Shown: positions 25,335 to 33,876 of the stretch, piece after piece | Numbering within the stretch: position 1 is the stretch's first letter | Layout of the letters: each line of letters starts with the position of its first letter | Origin: Streptomyces sp. Act143 | GTDB lineage: Bacteria; Actinomycetota; Actinomycetes; Streptomycetales; Streptomycetaceae | Direction of reading: 5' to 3' | Assembly (NCBI RefSeq): GCF_003143935.1 | Contig: NZ_QFRX01000001.1 | Location: 6,163,543 to 6,227,542 of the forward strand | Length of the DNA stretch: 64,000 nucleotides | Notes under the pieces: model-generated | The model's database searches: none | Told to the model about the DNA's origin: nothing | What the model saw: only the letters and a program-made list of their open reading frames with translations | Translations under genes and position numbers: made by a program

Positions 25335-27995
25335 TTACGGCGTCAGCGTCTGCCCCAGCCGCGCGTCCGTCGGTGTGCCCAGCGTCGTCTTGCTGTAGAT
25401 CACCGTCTCCGACCAGCCCAGGCCCGTGCTGTTGCTCGGGAGGTGGATGAGGATGCCGTCGCCGCCGTCCTCGTTGTCGGTGCCGAAGGTGAGGTCGGCG
25501 CGGCCGTAGCCGGAGAGGTCCGACAGGGAGACCGCGGAGCCGAAGCGGTCGTCGGTCTCCGTGGAGCCGGGGACGCCGGACGTGTCCTGCGAGATGCCGA
25601 CGGCACCGGTGCCCGTCAGCCCCGACGACGTGCCCTTCACCAGGATCGCGTCGCCCGCGTTGGTGCGGTTCACGCCGTCGCGGACCAGGTCCTCGCCCGG
25701 CGCGCCTGTGAGGGCGTCCGCGTAGCCGTCGGCGTTGTAGTCGCCGACCGAGACCGAGCTGCCGAACGCGTCGCCGGACTCGTTGCCGCCCGGGACGCCG
25801 GAGGTGTCCTGGTGGATCACGGTCATCCCGGTCGTCGTGAAGCCCGTCGACGTGCCCGGCACCATCGTGATCTGCCCGCCGGACCTGCCGCCCGACTCGG
25901 ACGCCACCGGCTGGCCGATGACGATGTCGTCGTAGCCGTTGCCATTGACGTCACCGGCGGCGATGGACCGGCCGCCCTTGACCGAGATGACGCCGGCCTT
26001 CGTCAGACCCGTCGCCGAGCCCGCGAACCGGACGACGCGTCCGATGCCGCCGGTGTCGCGGTAGTTGAGGGCGACGTCGGCGTAGCCGTCCCGGTTGAAG
26101 TCGCCGGTCGCGGCGTCCAGGTAGGCCACCGAACCGGTGGCGGTGGTGAGGGTGCCGTAGGTCGTTCCGCCGCCGGTCAGACGGACGTTGTAGGTGCCGC
26201 CCCTGCCGGTGCCCGCCGCGAACACGTCCGCCTTGCCGTCGCCGTCGAAGTCGCCGACGGTGACGGCCGAGCCGAGCTTCGCGCCCGTCGCGGTGACGCC
26301 CGAAGTGCTGTACGAGAAGCCGGTGTTCAGCGCCGGGCCGTACATGACCGTGACCGCGCCGCGGTCGGCGTGACCGCTGGTGTCGTCCTCGCCGGGCGCG
26401 CCGATCGCGAGGTCGGCGTAGCCGTCGCCGTTCACGTCGCCCCACGCGGTGGAGCTGCCGAACGCGTCACCGGACTCGGAGGAGCCGGGGACCCCGGGGC
26501 TGGACTGGGTGAGCGTCACCTTCGCCGCCGTGACCGGGCCGTTGACGCTGCCCGGCACCACCTTCACCGCGTTCGCCTTCGGCACGCCCGCGACCAGGTC
26601 GGTCACGCCGTCCCGGTTGTAGTCGGAGGTGGCGAGGGCGTGCGAGATGCCCGGCGTCTTCGCGAGCGCCGCGATCCGCGACAGCTTGGAGTAGAGGTTG
26701 GCGCCCGGGCAGGCCGTGGCGTTGGTGTCCCGGTGCCCGAAGACGCGCGGCAGGGTGATCGAGCTGCCCTTGGCCACCTTGTTGCCGTCGACGCCCGCGT
26801 CGCTGCCGGAGACCAGCGTCACCTTGCCGGTCGGGTCGATGCCGTACATCCCGAACTTCCACGCCACGATCCGGGCGATGGCGTCGAGCGCGGCCTTGCT
26901 GGGCTTGGCCGACTCGTAGTTGCCGATGTAGGAGATGCCGACCGTGTTGGTGTTGAACCCGATGTCGTGCGCGCCGATCACCGGCAGGTCCATGCCGCCG
27001 CTGCGGCCCTCGAAGATCTGGCCGCACTTGTCGACGACGAAGTTGTAGCCGATGTCGTAGTAGCCGCGCGCGAAGTGCTCCTGCTGGATCGAGCGCATCC
27101 GGGCCCGGGACTCCGCGCAGGACAGGGTGTTGTCGCTGTCCATGCCGGTGTGGTGGATGACGGCGGCCTTGATCTCGGCGCCGTAGCCGGGCGTGCCGTC
27201 GTAGTCCGTGGACGCGCCCCACTCCGCCTGCGTGATGATCGGCGGCTTCACGACCGTGGAGGGGCGGGGGGCCGGGACCGTGGAGGTGGGGGAGGGGGCG
27301 GTGGCAGAGGGGGAGGCCGTGCCGGACGCGGATTGCGTGGGGGATGCCGACACCGACGGTGACACGGACGCGGTGGGCGAGGCCGGGGGCGACACGGAAT
27401 CGCTCGGCGAAGCCGTCGGCGTCGTCGTCTCGGCGACGAACGCGGCCGGCTCCACGCCGCTGCCCCTGGGGTCCGTCCCCGGGTCCAGCAGCTTGACGTC
27501 CATCCCGGCCGGCTGTCCGCCCGCCTCCGTGCCGTCGGCGTTCACGAGCCGCACCTCGACGCCGTCGGCGTCACCGGTCCACAGCGACTCCGTACCGCCG
27601 CGCAGCGCGGCCCGCTCACCCTCGGCGCCGTCGGCCTGACTGGGGTCGACGACCAGCTTCTGCCAGCCCGACCACGTGCCGGTCTCCAGGTCCCGGGTGC
27701 GCACCTCGGGCGTGCCCTTGGCCTTGGCGGCGGCGTCGTCCCAGGTCACCAGCAGCGCGCTGAACCGGTCCGTCCCCCGCTTGTCGAGGCCCTTGCGGCC
27801 CGCGCCCTCGCTCTGGAGCTTGAGCGTGTGAATGGCGGGCGCGCGGTGCCCCGGTCCGCCGTCGGACTGCGTGTCCTGATCCGCCATCGCGTACGTCACG
27901 ATGCCCGCGCCGCTCAGCACGACGGCCCCGGCGGTCAGCCAGGCCCGTCTCTTGAGACTGAGCGGTCTGTACGCGCGGCTCCTGCGAGGACTCAA
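25335..27995 (-). CDS. Secreted N-acetylmuramoyl-L-alanine amidase (PGRP fold) with C-terminal FG-GAP repeats
   Basis: This 886-residue exported protein has a signal sequence (residues about 14-38), a unique N-terminal region, a Ser/Thr/Pro linker (about 195-245), an amidase_2/PGRP domain (about 252-440) and a run of FG-GAP/VCBS repeats to the end, e.g. DYNRDGVTDLVAGVPKAN and DVNGNGYDDIVIGQP. Zinc ligands of the amidase are visible in VIHHTGMD and in FGHRDTNATACPG. The enzyme should cleave the MurNAc-L-Ala bond. The FG-GAP repeats probably form a beta-propeller that binds calcium and a wall ligand. The start is TTG at 27995 with GGGGTGGGG upstream; no ATG or GTG precedes the signal peptide in this frame. 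Confidence 0.9.
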   Translation of the reverse strand: MSPRRSRAYRPLSLKRRAWLTAGAVVLSGAGIVTYAMADQDTQSDGGPGHRAPAIHTLKLQSEGAGRKGLDKRGTDRFSALLVTWDDAAAKAKGTPEVRTRDLETGTWSGWQKLVVDPSQADGAEGERAALRGGTESLWTGDADGVEVRLVNADGTEAGGQPAGMDVKLLDPGTDPRGSGVEPAAFVAETTTPTASPSDSVSPPASPTASVSPSVSASPTQSASGTASPSATAPSPTSTVPAPRPSTVVKPPIITQAEWGASTDYDGTPGYGAEIKAAVIHHTGMDSDNTLSCAESRARMRSIQQEHFARGYYDIGYNFVVDKCGQIFEGRSGGMDLPVIGAHDIGFNTNTVGISYIGNYESAKPSKAALDAIARIVAWKFGMYGIDPTGKVTLVSGSDAGVDGNKVAKGSSITLPRVFGHRDTNATACPGANLYSKLSRIAALAKTPGISHALATSDYNRDGVTDLVAGVPKANAVKVVPGSVNGPVTAAKVTLTQSSPGVPGSSESGDAFGSSTAWGDVNGDGYADLAIGAPGEDDTSGHADRGAVTVMYGPALNTGFSYSTSGVTATGAKLGSAVTVGDFDGDGKADVFAAGTGRGGTYNVRLTGGGTTYGTLTTATGSVAYLDAATGDFNRDGYADVALNYRDTGGIGRVVRFAGSATGLTKAGVISVKGGRSIAAGDVNGNGYDDIVIGQPVASESGGRSGGQITMVPGTSTGFTTTGMTVIHQDTSGVPGGNESGDAFGSSVSVGDYNADGYADALTGAPGEDLVRDGVNRTNAGDAILVKGTSSGLTGTGAVGISQDTSGVPGSTETDDRFGSAVSLSDLSGYGRADLTFGTDNEDGGDGILIHLPSNSTGLGWSETVIYSKTTLGTPTDARLGQTLTP

Positions 27996-28196
27996 CTACC
28001 CCACCCCTGTGAAATGAACTCGGTTGCATCGCATGCCACTTGGGCAGCACATACACACAGCGCAGGGCTCTGGCCAAACATCACCGGCCCGAAAGGTTGT
28101 ACGGCGGCCATGGATTTCCTGTGTGGGGATCGCCACATGCGACACCCGTGATGTTCGTGGGGCGGCATCCGCTGGAACAGCGGGAGAGCCGAGCGA

Positions 28197-28643
28197 ATGG
28201 GGTGGGGGCTCATGGGGAAGCAGGCCGAACGTGTGGCGCGCGCGGCCGGGATGCGGGGGCGGGCGGCGGAGTTCGTCACGGGGATCACCGCACGCAGCCG
28301 GCTGCCGCTGGACTACTCCGTGGCCAGCCTGCGGGTCGTCGACTTCCTGGTCGACGGAGTGCGCAAGGGCGGCGCCGACCAGGAGCGGGTCCGCGAACCG
28401 CTGACGGGCCTCGGGGCCTACGTCGGCGAGGTGCTGGTGCGCCGGGCTGGCGCGGTGTGGGTCGATCTGGACGAGACGCAGCGCGCGTACTTCGGCCAGG
28501 ACGTCGGCGTCCGGATGCCCGACGGCCGGGTCTGGAACCCGCTCGGCAAGGTCGTCAACCGCTTCGAGTCCAGTGCCCCCGAGGACTCCCTGCAGACCTT
28601 CTATCTGACTCTGCACGGCCGGGCGCGCCGGAACGCGGCCTGA
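28197..28643 (+). CDS. Small hypothetical protein, paralogue of the 24643 gene
   Basis: This 148-residue protein shares LPLDYSVASLRVVDFLVD, GLGAYVGEVLVRRAGAVWV and MPDGRVWNP with the gene at 24643. ATG 28197 has GGGAGAG nine bases upstream; ATG 28212 is a possible alternative. It is divergent from the amidase gene. No catalytic motif or membrane segment is visible. The two copies bracket the amidase gene. Confidence 0.78.
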   Translation: MGWGLMGKQAERVARAAGMRGRAAEFVTGITARSRLPLDYSVASLRVVDFLVDGVRKGGADQERVREPLTGLGAYVGEVLVRRAGAVWVDLDETQRAYFGQDVGVRMPDGRVWNPLGKVVNRFESSAPEDSLQTFYLTLHGRARRNAA

Positions 28644-28777
28644 CGGACGGCAGGGTCGAGGGCCAGGCCGTGGGCGCGGTGGACCGGGGAAGCCCGCCGT
28701 GCCCGCGGCCCGCCCGGGACGGGGGAGGTGCGGGCGGGCAGTGACACTTCTGTGCGGCCCGGCGCTGATGAGCGTGA

Positions 28778-28825
28778 AGGGCTGAGCATCCCGCTCAGCC
28801 GTGCAGGGCTGAGCATCCCGCTCAG
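28778..28825. promoter_or_regulatory. Two direct copies of a palindromic element upstream of an ECF sigma gene
   Basis: An identical 21-base element occurs at 28778-28798 and 28805-28825 (27-base period). Each contains the perfect palindrome CTGAGC-ATCCC-GCTCAG. The pair lies about 90 bases upstream of the sigma-factor start and looks like a dimer-binding operator or a pair of small hairpins in the leader. Confidence 0.55.
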
Positions 28826-28914
28826 TGCAAGGGCGACCGCGCCTTCGGTGCGGCATCGCTGTGAACCGCCATGGACGAGGACAGTTCTTGGGTCGAGGAG
28901 GCGAACCCCGCCGC

Positions 28915-29505
28915 GTGCAGACGTACGACGTCGAGCTCGGTGCGGCAGTCGCGCGGGCCCAGGACGGCGACGAGGCGGCCTTCGCGGTCGCGTACCGGAT
29001 CGTGCAGCCCGGGCTGCTCGGCTACCTCCGCGGGATCGTCGGCGACGACGCCGAGGACGTGGCCTCCGACGCCTGGCTGGAGATCGCCCGCGACCTCGGC
29101 CGGTTCAAGGGGGACGGGGCGGGCTTCCGCGGCTGGTCGGCGACCATCGCCCGGCACCGGGCGCTGGACCACCTGCGGCGGCAGAAGGTACGGCCCCGGT
29201 CGGCGGCGCTCGAACAGGACGTCCTGGATCTGCCCGGCCCGCACAGCACCCACGACCAGGCGCTGGAGTCGCTCTCCACCGAGTACGCCCTGGATCTGGT
29301 GCGCGGGCTGCCGCGGGACCAGGCGGAGGCCGTGCTGCTGCGGGTGGTCGTCGGACTCGACGGCCCCGCCGCCGCCCGTGTCCTCGGCAAGCGCCCCGGC
29401 GCGGTGCGCACCGCCGCGTACCGGGGGCTCAAGCGCCTTGCCCAGCAGCTGGGCGTCGAGGGTGTGACGGATGACGACCCTCGCACGCTGGGGGAGTCGA
29501 AGTGA
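28915..29505 (+). CDS. ECF-type RNA polymerase sigma factor (first module)
   Basis: This sigma factor of about 196 residues has region 2 (AFAVAYRIVQPGLLGYLRGIVGDDAEDVASDAWLEIARDLGRF to WSATIARHRALDHLRRQK) and region 4 (LRVVVGLDGPAAARVLGKRPGAVRTAAYRGLKRLAQQL). GTG 28915 (VQTYDVELGAAVARAQDGDE) is chosen by alignment with the second module's sigma factor. A membrane protein gene follows after 33 bases and is the natural candidate for its anti-sigma factor. Two palindromes lie upstream. Confidence 0.9.
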   Translation: MQTYDVELGAAVARAQDGDEAAFAVAYRIVQPGLLGYLRGIVGDDAEDVASDAWLEIARDLGRFKGDGAGFRGWSATIARHRALDHLRRQKVRPRSAALEQDVLDLPGPHSTHDQALESLSTEYALDLVRGLPRDQAEAVLLRVVVGLDGPAAARVLGKRPGAVRTAAYRGLKRLAQQLGVEGVTDDDPRTLGESK

Positions 29506-29538
29506 ACGACATCGGGCCGGACAGAGACAGGAACGGAC

Positions 29539-30387
29539 ATGGGTGAAAGGCAGAACGGCGGGGTGCCCGGCCGTCGGCGTGTGCACCCAGGTACCGGTGT
29601 CCCCGACCCGCAGGCCACCGACCGCCGTGCCACGGACGGTCTGGAGAAGCTCCTGGCCGACGCCATGCGGTCGCACCCCGGCGGCAGCGAGGGCGAGCAG
29701 CGTGCCGTCGCCGCGTTCCGGGCCGCCCGGGACACCGGCGCGCACCGGGCCCGCACCCGCCGCCGGGACGACTGGCGGCCCCGGGCGGCGCGTCGGCCCG
29801 GCCGTTCGCTGCGGACCACCCTCTCCGTGCTCGTGGCGAGCCTCACCATCGGCGGCGTCGCGTTCGCCGCGATCGGCACCTCCGGCTCCTCCTCCGACGA
29901 CTCCGCCGACCGGGCCCGCGACCGGCAGCCGCACAGCGCCGCCTCCGAGCAGGCGGGCGGCACCACCCCGGACACCGGCGCCCCCGCAGCGTCGGACCGC
30001 CCGGCGACCGCCCAGGACACCGAGGCCCACTGCCGCGCCTACGAGAAGGTCCAGGGCCGCGGCAACGCGCTGGACTCCGCTGCCTGGCAGCGGCTGATCG
30101 AGGCGGCGGGCGGCGAGGCGAAGGTCGCGGGGTACTGCGCGCGGCAGCTGGCGCAGTCCGGCCAGTCCGGGCAGCCGGGGCAGCCCGACCAGTCGGACCA
30201 GTCCGACCAGTCCGACCAGTCCGACCAGTCCGGGCAGGACAGGACGCCGGACAGGACCGCGGGCAAGGGCGACGCGGCCACACCCGCCCCGACGGCGAAC
30301 GCCCCCACGGCGGACGTGCCGTCCGCGGGCGCGCAGGGCGGCGGCGAGGAGCAGTCCGAGAAGGACACGGGCAAGAAGAAGCAGTAA
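29539..30387 (+). CDS. Single-pass membrane protein, putative anti-sigma partner (first module)
   Basis: This 282-residue protein has a cytoplasmic N-terminus of about 90 residues, one transmembrane helix (about 93-114) and a low-complexity external part. The external part holds a small segment with two cysteines, Cys165 and Cys200, around LDSAAWQRLIEAAGGEAKVAGY, followed by a DQS repeat. The same two-cysteine segment occurs in the second module's protein. The N-terminus lacks the zinc HxxxCxxC motif of ZAS anti-sigma factors. Position after an ECF gene makes an anti-sigma role likely but unproven. Confidence 0.75.
   Translation: MGERQNGGVPGRRRVHPGTGVPDPQATDRRATDGLEKLLADAMRSHPGGSEGEQRAVAAFRAARDTGAHRARTRRRDDWRPRAARRPGRSLRTTLSVLVASLTIGGVAFAAIGTSGSSSDDSADRARDRQPHSAASEQAGGTTPDTGAPAASDRPATAQDTEAHCRAYEKVQGRGNALDSAAWQRLIEAAGGEAKVAGYCARQLAQSGQSGQPGQPDQSDQSDQSDQSDQSGQDRTPDRTAGKGDAATPAPTANAPTADVPSAGAQGGGEEQSEKDTGKKKQ
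30186..30231 (+). repeat. 9-bp coding tandem repeat (Asp-Gln-Ser)
   Basis: About five copies of GACCAGTCC encode a run of Asp-Gln-Ser in the external tail of the membrane protein. The array is in frame, so copy-number change would only lengthen or shorten the tail. Confidence 0.8.
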
Positions 30388-30489
30388 CCCCGGGAAGCCG
30401 AGACGGCGAAGCCGCGAAACGGCGAACGACGAAACGCAGAACCAGCCGTTGCGCCGTGCGCTGCCCCGGGTCGGCGGCGGCACGCGGAG

Positions 30490-30541
30490 ACGGCCGGGGC
30501 CGCCACCCCCCACAGGAGAGGCCCCGGCCGTCGCGCGGCAC
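30490..30541. terminator. Terminator between the two ECF modules
   Basis: ACGGCCGGGGCC and GGCCCCGGCCGT form a 12-base-pair stem around a 28-base loop, about 100 bases past the membrane-protein stop. The rest of the 394-base gap (30388-30781) holds the leader of the second sigma gene; I found no clear -35/-10 pair in it. Confidence 0.7.
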
Positions 30542-30781
30542 GGGCCGCGCGGCGGCCCGTACTTCCTACAGCGCCATGAGTGCGTTTTCTGTCACACCCC
30601 GGCCGCATCCGGGGCGTCTCGGGGTCCCGGCCACCCCGTCACGAGGTAGTTGCATCTTGTACGGACATGGACGAGCAGCGGTTTCAGGTCGTAACGTGCC
30701 TTTCGCGCCGAGCGGAGGCGAGGAACCACCGCAATCGCAGGCGGCCCCGGGGGGCCGCGACCATCGACCGAGGAACCATGC

Positions 30782-31471
30782 GTGCTGGGGGATGACGCGG
30801 AGCTGACCGCCGCGGTGCTCGCGGCACAGGACGGGGACGAGACCGCGTTCCGGACTGTGTACCGCGCCGTGCACCCGCGGCTGCTCGGGTACGTCCGGAC
30901 GCTGGTCGGCGATCCGGACGCCGAGGACGTCGCCTCCGAGGCGTGGCTGCAGATCGCCCGGGATCTCGCGCGGTTCGAGGGCGACGCCGACCGCTTCCGG
31001 GGCTGGGCCGCCCGTATCGCCCGCAACCGCGCCCTGGACCACATACGCATGCGCGGCCGCCGGCCCGCGATCGGCGGCGACGAAACGGAACTGACCGGGA
31101 AGGCCGCCGAGTCCGACACCGCGGGCGAGGCCATGGAAGCCCTGGCCACCGACACCACCCTGTCCCTCATCGCCCGGCTGCCGCAGGACCAGGCCGAGGC
31201 CGTAGTGCTGCGCGTGGTGGTCGGCCTGGACGCCAAGTCCGCGGCGGAGACGCTCGGCAAACGGCCCGGAGCCGTCCGCACGGCCGCCCATCGCGGACTG
31301 AAGAGGCTCGCCGAACTCCTCGGCGCCGAAGGGGCCCGGGGTCCGGACGGTGCCGATCCGGAATCGGCCGGCGGGCTCGACGCCCTGCCGCCCCAGCGAG
31401 AACCGCGCGCCCGTGCGGTGACGTCCGCGAGTGTGACGCATACGCGTCCGCGGACGCAGAAGGACATGTGA
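30782..31471 (+). CDS. ECF-type RNA polymerase sigma factor (second module)
   Basis: This 229-residue sigma factor has region 2 (AFRTVYRAVHPRLLGYVRTLVGDPDAEDVASEAWLQIARDL to RIARNRALDHIRMRG) and region 4 (LRVVVGLDAKSAAETLGKRPGAVRTAAHRGLKRLAELL). It is closely related to the first module's sigma factor. It has an additional tail of about 45 residues after region 4 (from GAEGARGPDGADPES to RPRTQKDM). The GTG at 30782 is preceded by GAGGAACC. Its stop overlaps the start of the next gene (TGATG). Confidence 0.9.
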   Translation: MLGDDAELTAAVLAAQDGDETAFRTVYRAVHPRLLGYVRTLVGDPDAEDVASEAWLQIARDLARFEGDADRFRGWAARIARNRALDHIRMRGRRPAIGGDETELTGKAAESDTAGEAMEALATDTTLSLIARLPQDQAEAVVLRVVVGLDAKSAAETLGKRPGAVRTAAHRGLKRLAELLGAEGARGPDGADPESAGGLDALPPQREPRARAVTSASVTHTRPRTQKDM

Positions 31472-32586
31472 TGGCCGACAAGCAGTACGAGTGGCTGAAC
31501 CGGGAACTGGCGGAGCGGCTGCTGCGCGGTGAGTCACTGGACAACGCTGTCGAGCCCACCGCCCGTGACGAGGCCGAGCGGCTCGCCAAGACGCTGGGCG
31601 CGCTGTCCGTGAACCCCGCGCCGAACGCCGCCGAACTCCCCGGTGAGGAAGCCGCCCTGGCCGCGTTCCGCAAGGCGCACGCCGAGCGGGGCACGGGTAC
31701 CGTGCGTGCCGGGCGGACGGCGCGTGCGGACCACGGGGACCCGGCCGCCGCGCACGCCGACGTCGGACTCGTCCGTATCGGCGGACGGCACGGTCGCACC
31801 ACCGCCCGCCCCGCCGCCGGTTCCCGCCGCAGCCGCCCCGTCCGCCTCGCACTCGCCGCCGCGCTGGCCTTCGGCATGGCCGGCGGAGTGGCCGCCGCGG
31901 CCGGTGCCGGACTGCTGCCGCCCCCGTTCGGCGACGACCGGCCGGGCCCCAACGCCTCCGTCTCGGCCGCCGCGACCTCCGACCGTCCGCTCGTCTCGCC
32001 GTCGCCCGACGGCACCGGTGCGGGCGAGCCGTCGCCCGGCGGTTCCGACGCGGGTTCCGCCGACACGGGCGGCGGCCGTGACACCGCCCGCGGCGGCGCG
32101 AGCAGTTCCCCGGGCGCCGGCAAGGACGACAAGGACGGCAAGTCCGGCTCCTGGTGGAACACCGCGCCCTCGGCCTGCCGTGACATGCGCGACGGCAAGG
32201 AGCTGTCCACCGACCGCAGACGTGCCCTGGAGAGGCTGGCGGGCGGCTCGACGCGGGTGTGGAAGTTCTGCCAGGGCGTCCTGGACAGCTCCTCCGGCAC
32301 CGGGTCCGCCGGCACCGGGTCCGGCTCCCAGCCCGGCCAGGGCGAGGACCGCGACGGCGGCAAGGACCAGGACGGCAACGGCGGCAAGGGCGGCGGCGGC
32401 AAGGGCGGCGACGAGGACGGCCACCACAGAGGCCGCGGCGGCGGTGACCACCGCGGCGGCGGCAACCGCCACGACGCGGACGGCGGCTCCTCCGCCGCGG
32501 AGCCGGACACGGCGGCCCCGCTGCTGCCGAAGAAGGCGACGACCTCCCCGGCGCCGGCGCCCAGCCCGTCGTACTCGGCCCTCTGA
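31471..32586 (+). CDS. Single-pass membrane protein, putative anti-sigma partner (second module)
   Basis: This 371-residue protein is translationally coupled to the sigma gene. It has a cytoplasmic N-terminus (about 1-123, containing GEEAALAAFRKAH, similar to GEQRAVAAFRAAR in the first module), one membrane helix (about 124-149), and a Gly/Asp/Ser-rich external region with the two-cysteine segment Cys236...Cys267 (CRDMRDGKELSTDRR to RVWKFC). The C-terminal 90 residues are low-complexity, rich in Gly, Asp, Lys and His. No ZAS motif is present. An anti-sigma role is inferred from context. Confidence 0.78.
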   Translation: MADKQYEWLNRELAERLLRGESLDNAVEPTARDEAERLAKTLGALSVNPAPNAAELPGEEAALAAFRKAHAERGTGTVRAGRTARADHGDPAAAHADVGLVRIGGRHGRTTARPAAGSRRSRPVRLALAAALAFGMAGGVAAAAGAGLLPPPFGDDRPGPNASVSAAATSDRPLVSPSPDGTGAGEPSPGGSDAGSADTGGGRDTARGGASSSPGAGKDDKDGKSGSWWNTAPSACRDMRDGKELSTDRRRALERLAGGSTRVWKFCQGVLDSSSGTGSAGTGSGSQPGQGEDRDGGKDQDGNGGKGGGGKGGDEDGHHRGRGGGDHRGGGNRHDADGGSSAAEPDTAAPLLPKKATTSPAPAPSPSYSAL

Positions 32587-32590
32587 GCCT

Positions 32591-32743
32591 CGCATTCGGC
32601 CCCCTGAGGCGTCGCATTCGGCCCTCTGAGCCTCGCATTCGGCCCCCTGAGGCGTCGCATTCGGCCCTCCGAGCCGGCGCATTCGGCCCCCTGAGGCGTC
32701 GCATTCGGCCCCCCGAGCCGTCGCATTCGGCCCTCCGAAGCGG
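32591..32743. repeat. 22-bp tandem repeat, seven copies
   Basis: The unit begins CGCATTCGGCC and recurs at 32591, 32613, 32634, 32656, 32678, 32700 and 32722, a 21-22 base period. It starts 5 bases after the stop codon of the membrane-protein gene. The copies have no spacers, so this is not a CRISPR array. The remainder of the 343-base gap (32587-32929) holds a terminator and otherwise nothing I recognise. Confidence 0.88.
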
Positions 32744-32870
32744 GTTCGCAGAATTTTTTCCCGGGTGGTGTGACGTTTTCGGCCCCGGCGGCGCAGTACT
32801 AGGTGAGCCGACTGGTCATCGGCCGTCGCACAGAGCCGGGGTTCCCCCCGTACCTACGGCTCGTGCATCT

Positions 32871-32909
32871 GGCGCGGGCGGGACACGTTCCCCCGGTCCC
32901 GCCCGCGCC
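32871..32909. terminator. Strong hairpin terminator next to the L,D-transpeptidase gene
   Basis: GGCGCGGGCGGGAC and GTCCCGCCCGCGCC form a perfect 14-base-pair stem around an 11-base loop, 20 bases beyond the stop of the minus-strand L,D-transpeptidase gene. Confidence 0.8.
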
Positions 32910-32929
32910 CCACACTCAGTCCCCGCGGG

Positions 32930-33763
32930 TCACCAGTGCACGACGACCTTGTCGCCGTCGCGCACCTCGTCGAAGAGCTCCGCGATCGCCGCCTCGTCCC
33001 GTACGTTCACGCAGCCGTGCGAGGCGCCGCCGTAGCCACGGGCCGCGAAGTCCGTGGAGTAGTGCACGGCCTGGCCCCCGCTGAAGAACATCGCGTACGG
33101 CATCGGCGAGTCGTAGAGCGTCGAGTAGTGGTCGCGGGACTTCCAGTAGACGTGGAAGACGCCTTCCCGGGTGGGGGTGTAGTCGGACCCGAACCGCACC
33201 GGCAGGGTCTTCAGCGTCCTGCCGTCCACCATCCAGCGCAAGGTGCGGCTGGACTTGCTGATGCACAGCACCCGCCCGGTCATGCACCGCGCGTCCGGCG
33301 CGTCGGCGGGCTGCCCGCCCATCAGATACAGCTCCCACTTGCCCGGCTCGTGCGTCATCCTCCGCAGCCGCTGCCAGGTGACGGCGTCGGTCTCGCCGGT
33401 CTGCGGCAGCCCGCGCTTGCCCTGGAAGCCCTTCACCGCCGCCACGGTCGCGTCGTCGTACGTCCCCGTCGGCCCCTCGAAGATCCAGGCGACCTGCCGC
33501 AGCCGGGCCTGGAGCTCACGGATGTCCCGCCCGGTGTCGCCGGGGGACCAGAGCACCTCGGCCGGGGCGCCGTCGGACGGCCGCGGGGAGCCGGTCCCGG
33601 GCGACTTCTCGCGCGGCGCGGGCGAGGCGCTGTCGTCCGGCAGGTCGATCCGTACCGGTGAGCGGCCCTTCCCGTCGTCGTCCGCCGCCTGTACGGTGCA
33701 GCCGCCCACGACGGCCACGACCACCAGCGCGGCGACCACTCTCCCCATGCCCTCGATACGCAT
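32930..33763 (-). CDS. L,D-transpeptidase (YkuD) lipoprotein with peptidoglycan-binding domain
   Basis: This 277-residue lipoprotein starts at ATG 33763 (MRIEGMGRVV) with GACGGGGGG upstream. The lipobox is VVAVVGGC. A PG_binding_1 domain covers about residues 75-140 (RDIRELQARLRQVAWIFEGPTGTYDDATVAAVKGFQ). The YkuD catalytic domain follows, with the active-site motif HYSTDF...GGASHGCVNVRD (catalytic Cys in SHGC). It would form 3-3 peptidoglycan cross-links or attach proteins outside the membrane. It is divergent from the acyl-CoA mutase gene. Confidence 0.92.
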   Translation of the reverse strand: MRIEGMGRVVAALVVVAVVGGCTVQAADDDGKGRSPVRIDLPDDSASPAPREKSPGTGSPRPSDGAPAEVLWSPGDTGRDIRELQARLRQVAWIFEGPTGTYDDATVAAVKGFQGKRGLPQTGETDAVTWQRLRRMTHEPGKWELYLMGGQPADAPDARCMTGRVLCISKSSRTLRWMVDGRTLKTLPVRFGSDYTPTREGVFHVYWKSRDHYSTLYDSPMPYAMFFSGGQAVHYSTDFAARGYGGASHGCVNVRDEAAIAELFDEVRDGDKVVVHW

Positions 33764-33876
33764 CGCGACCCCCCGTCGTCTCACCCTGCCACGGCTGATG
33801 CCTTCCCGCGGATGACTCGTCGCGAACGGCGCGGCATTGTGGGGACCAGTACCCCAGCGACGGGAGGCGGCACACC

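Noticed and set aside
32591..32743. Possible CRISPR array
   Set aside because: Copies are contiguous with no unique spacers, and there are no cas genes.
33764..33876. Cobalamin riboswitch before the acyl-CoA mutase
   Set aside because: The gap to the divergent gene is only about 110 bases, and no B12-box-like sequence is seen.
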